7,122 bases of DNA from positions 1,560 through 8,681 of the forward strand of contig DXYE01000107.1 in assembly GCA_019415985.1 (NCBI GenBank), given 5' to 3'. Below are positions 6,886 to 7,122 of the stretch, one piece after another. Source of the stretch: Clostridiales bacterium. Lineage in GTDB: Bacteria; Bacillota; Clostridia; Oscillospirales; CAG-272. The translations under genes were made by a program, and so were the position numbers. The first letter of the stretch is position 1. Every line of letters begins with the position of its first letter. Below the pieces are notes generated by a model that saw only the letters and a list, made by a program, of their open reading frames with translations, ran no database searches and was not told where the DNA came from.

Positions 6886-6911
6886 TACACCTTACACCAA
6901 ACTTACACCAT
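6886..6911 (+). repeat. TACACC direct repeats downstream of lysS
   Basis: TACACC occurs three times, at 6886-6891, 6893-6898 and 6905-6910. The last two sit inside an exact 9-bp direct repeat CTTACACCA (6891-6899 and 6903-6911), separated by AAA, giving a 12-bp period. Repeats of this size near the 3' end of a core gene resemble arm-type binding sites of tyrosine recombinases, but no integrase is visible here. The orientation of any bound protein is unknown. Confidence 0.5.
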
Positions 6912-6961
6912 TTGATGTAGGAAAATGTGCAGAGGCAGAAAAATCGCATAATTAACGGAAT

Positions 6962-6996
6962 AAATGGGCAGTCCCTTAATGGGATTGCCCATTTTT
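6962..6996 (+). terminator. Strong intrinsic terminator between lysS and the MerR gene
   Basis: A 14-bp stem, 6962-6975 with 6981-6994, with one G-U pair and loop TTAAT, ends in ATTTTT. The core is TGGGCAGTCCC against GGGATTGCCCA. It should end transcription from lysS and insulate the downstream MerR-type promoter. The 5' flank is A-rich, but no long T run exists on the minus strand, so it is best treated as forward-acting. Confidence 0.9.
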
Positions 6997-7018
6997 AGAA
7001 GAAATACGAAAAAAACTC

Positions 7019-7049
7019 TTGACCTGTACGCAGCGTACACGCTTATACT
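7019..7049 (+). promoter_or_regulatory. MerR-type promoter with a 19-bp spacer
   Basis: -35 TTGACC (7019-7024) and -10 TATACT (7044-7049) each match the consensus at 5 of 6 positions, but are 19 bp apart instead of the usual 17. This over-long spacer is the hallmark of promoters that MerR-family activators twist into a productive shape. Transcription would begin near 7056, leaving a leader of about 17 bases before the regulator's ATG, almost all of it the ribosome binding site. The arrangement implies that the regulator controls its own gene and anything downstream with it. Confidence 0.85.
7025..7039 (+). promoter_or_regulatory. Palindromic operator in the promoter spacer
   Basis: TGTACGC and GCGTACA form a perfect inverted repeat around a single A. 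It lies wholly between the -35 and -10 elements, shifted slightly toward the -35. Such a position is standard for the binding site of a MerR-family dimer, and the adjacent gene is the obvious candidate for the protein that binds it. Confidence 0.8.
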
Positions 7050-7072
7050 ATCATCACAAGGAGGTGTATCCG

Positions 7073-7122
7073 ATGTTATTGAATGAGATTATAAATGAAG
7101 TCGGAATGACTAAGCGTGCAGT
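7073..7122 (+). CDS. MerR-family transcriptional regulator (only the first 17 codons in window)
   Basis: The visible start reads MLLNEIINEVGMTKRAV, which fits helix 1 and the recognition-helix start of the MerR winged helix-turn-helix (family pattern: a short strand, then an xxEVGxTKRAxRYYE-like stretch). AAGGAGGTG (7058-7066) precedes the ATG by 6 bases. The gene runs off the right edge, so the effector domain, and therefore the inducing signal, cannot be known. The MerR-type promoter and palindrome immediately upstream are independent support for the call. It could control drug efflux, stress or metal response, or metabolic genes; nothing in view decides. Confidence 0.75.
   Translation, partial: MLLNEIINEVGMTKRA

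Overview
The window looks like a conserved chromosomal segment of a Gram-positive Clostridia-type bacterium (Bacillota), most likely Lachnospiraceae or a close relative. The reasons are gene content and order (ftsE, ftsX, an exported M23 peptidase, an S41 carboxyl-terminal protease, greA, lysS), strong GGAGG-type ribosome binding sites, a GTG start for ftsX, moderate GC content and all genes on one strand. The family assignment is inferred from resemblance to remembered gene orders, not from a search.

Layout. Bases 1-2951 hold a cell-wall module: the 3' part of ftsE (ABC ATPase), ftsX (four-helix membrane partner, overlapping ftsE by 14 bp) and, 200 bp further on, a secreted coiled-coil M23 endopeptidase with all metal-binding and catalytic residues intact. 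A good intrinsic terminator (2997-3038) closes this unit. Bases 3039-3310 are a non-coding spacer with at most a weak promoter. Bases 3311-4519 encode a membrane-anchored S41/CtpA-type protease with a complete Ser-Lys-Gln catalytic set. greA (4610-5089) and lysS (5322-6827) follow. They are separated by a 232-bp, strongly structured spacer with a likely internal promoter and a pair of mutually exclusive hairpins over the lysS ribosome binding site.

Downstream of lysS the character changes. An AT-rich stretch carries a small AAACCC/GGGTTT hairpin, three TACACC repeats (two inside a 9-bp direct repeat) and a strong 14-bp-stem terminator (6962-6996). Then comes a textbook MerR-type promoter: -35 and -10 separated by 19 bp, with a perfect 15-bp palindrome in the spacer. 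It drives the first 17 codons of a MerR-family regulator that runs off the window.

How the genes fit together. FtsEX is known to act as an ATP-driven transmembrane switch that turns on a periplasmic or extracellular coiled-coil peptidoglycan hydrolase, and the M23 protein here has the right architecture to be that target. The neighbouring S41 protease is a plausible envelope quality-control enzyme. greA and lysS are housekeeping transcription and translation genes. The lysS 3' flank may mark the edge between core genome and accessory DNA. I see no rRNA, tRNA, CRISPR array or insertion sequence. The most noteworthy signals are the MerR promoter/operator, the lysS leader and the repeats after lysS.
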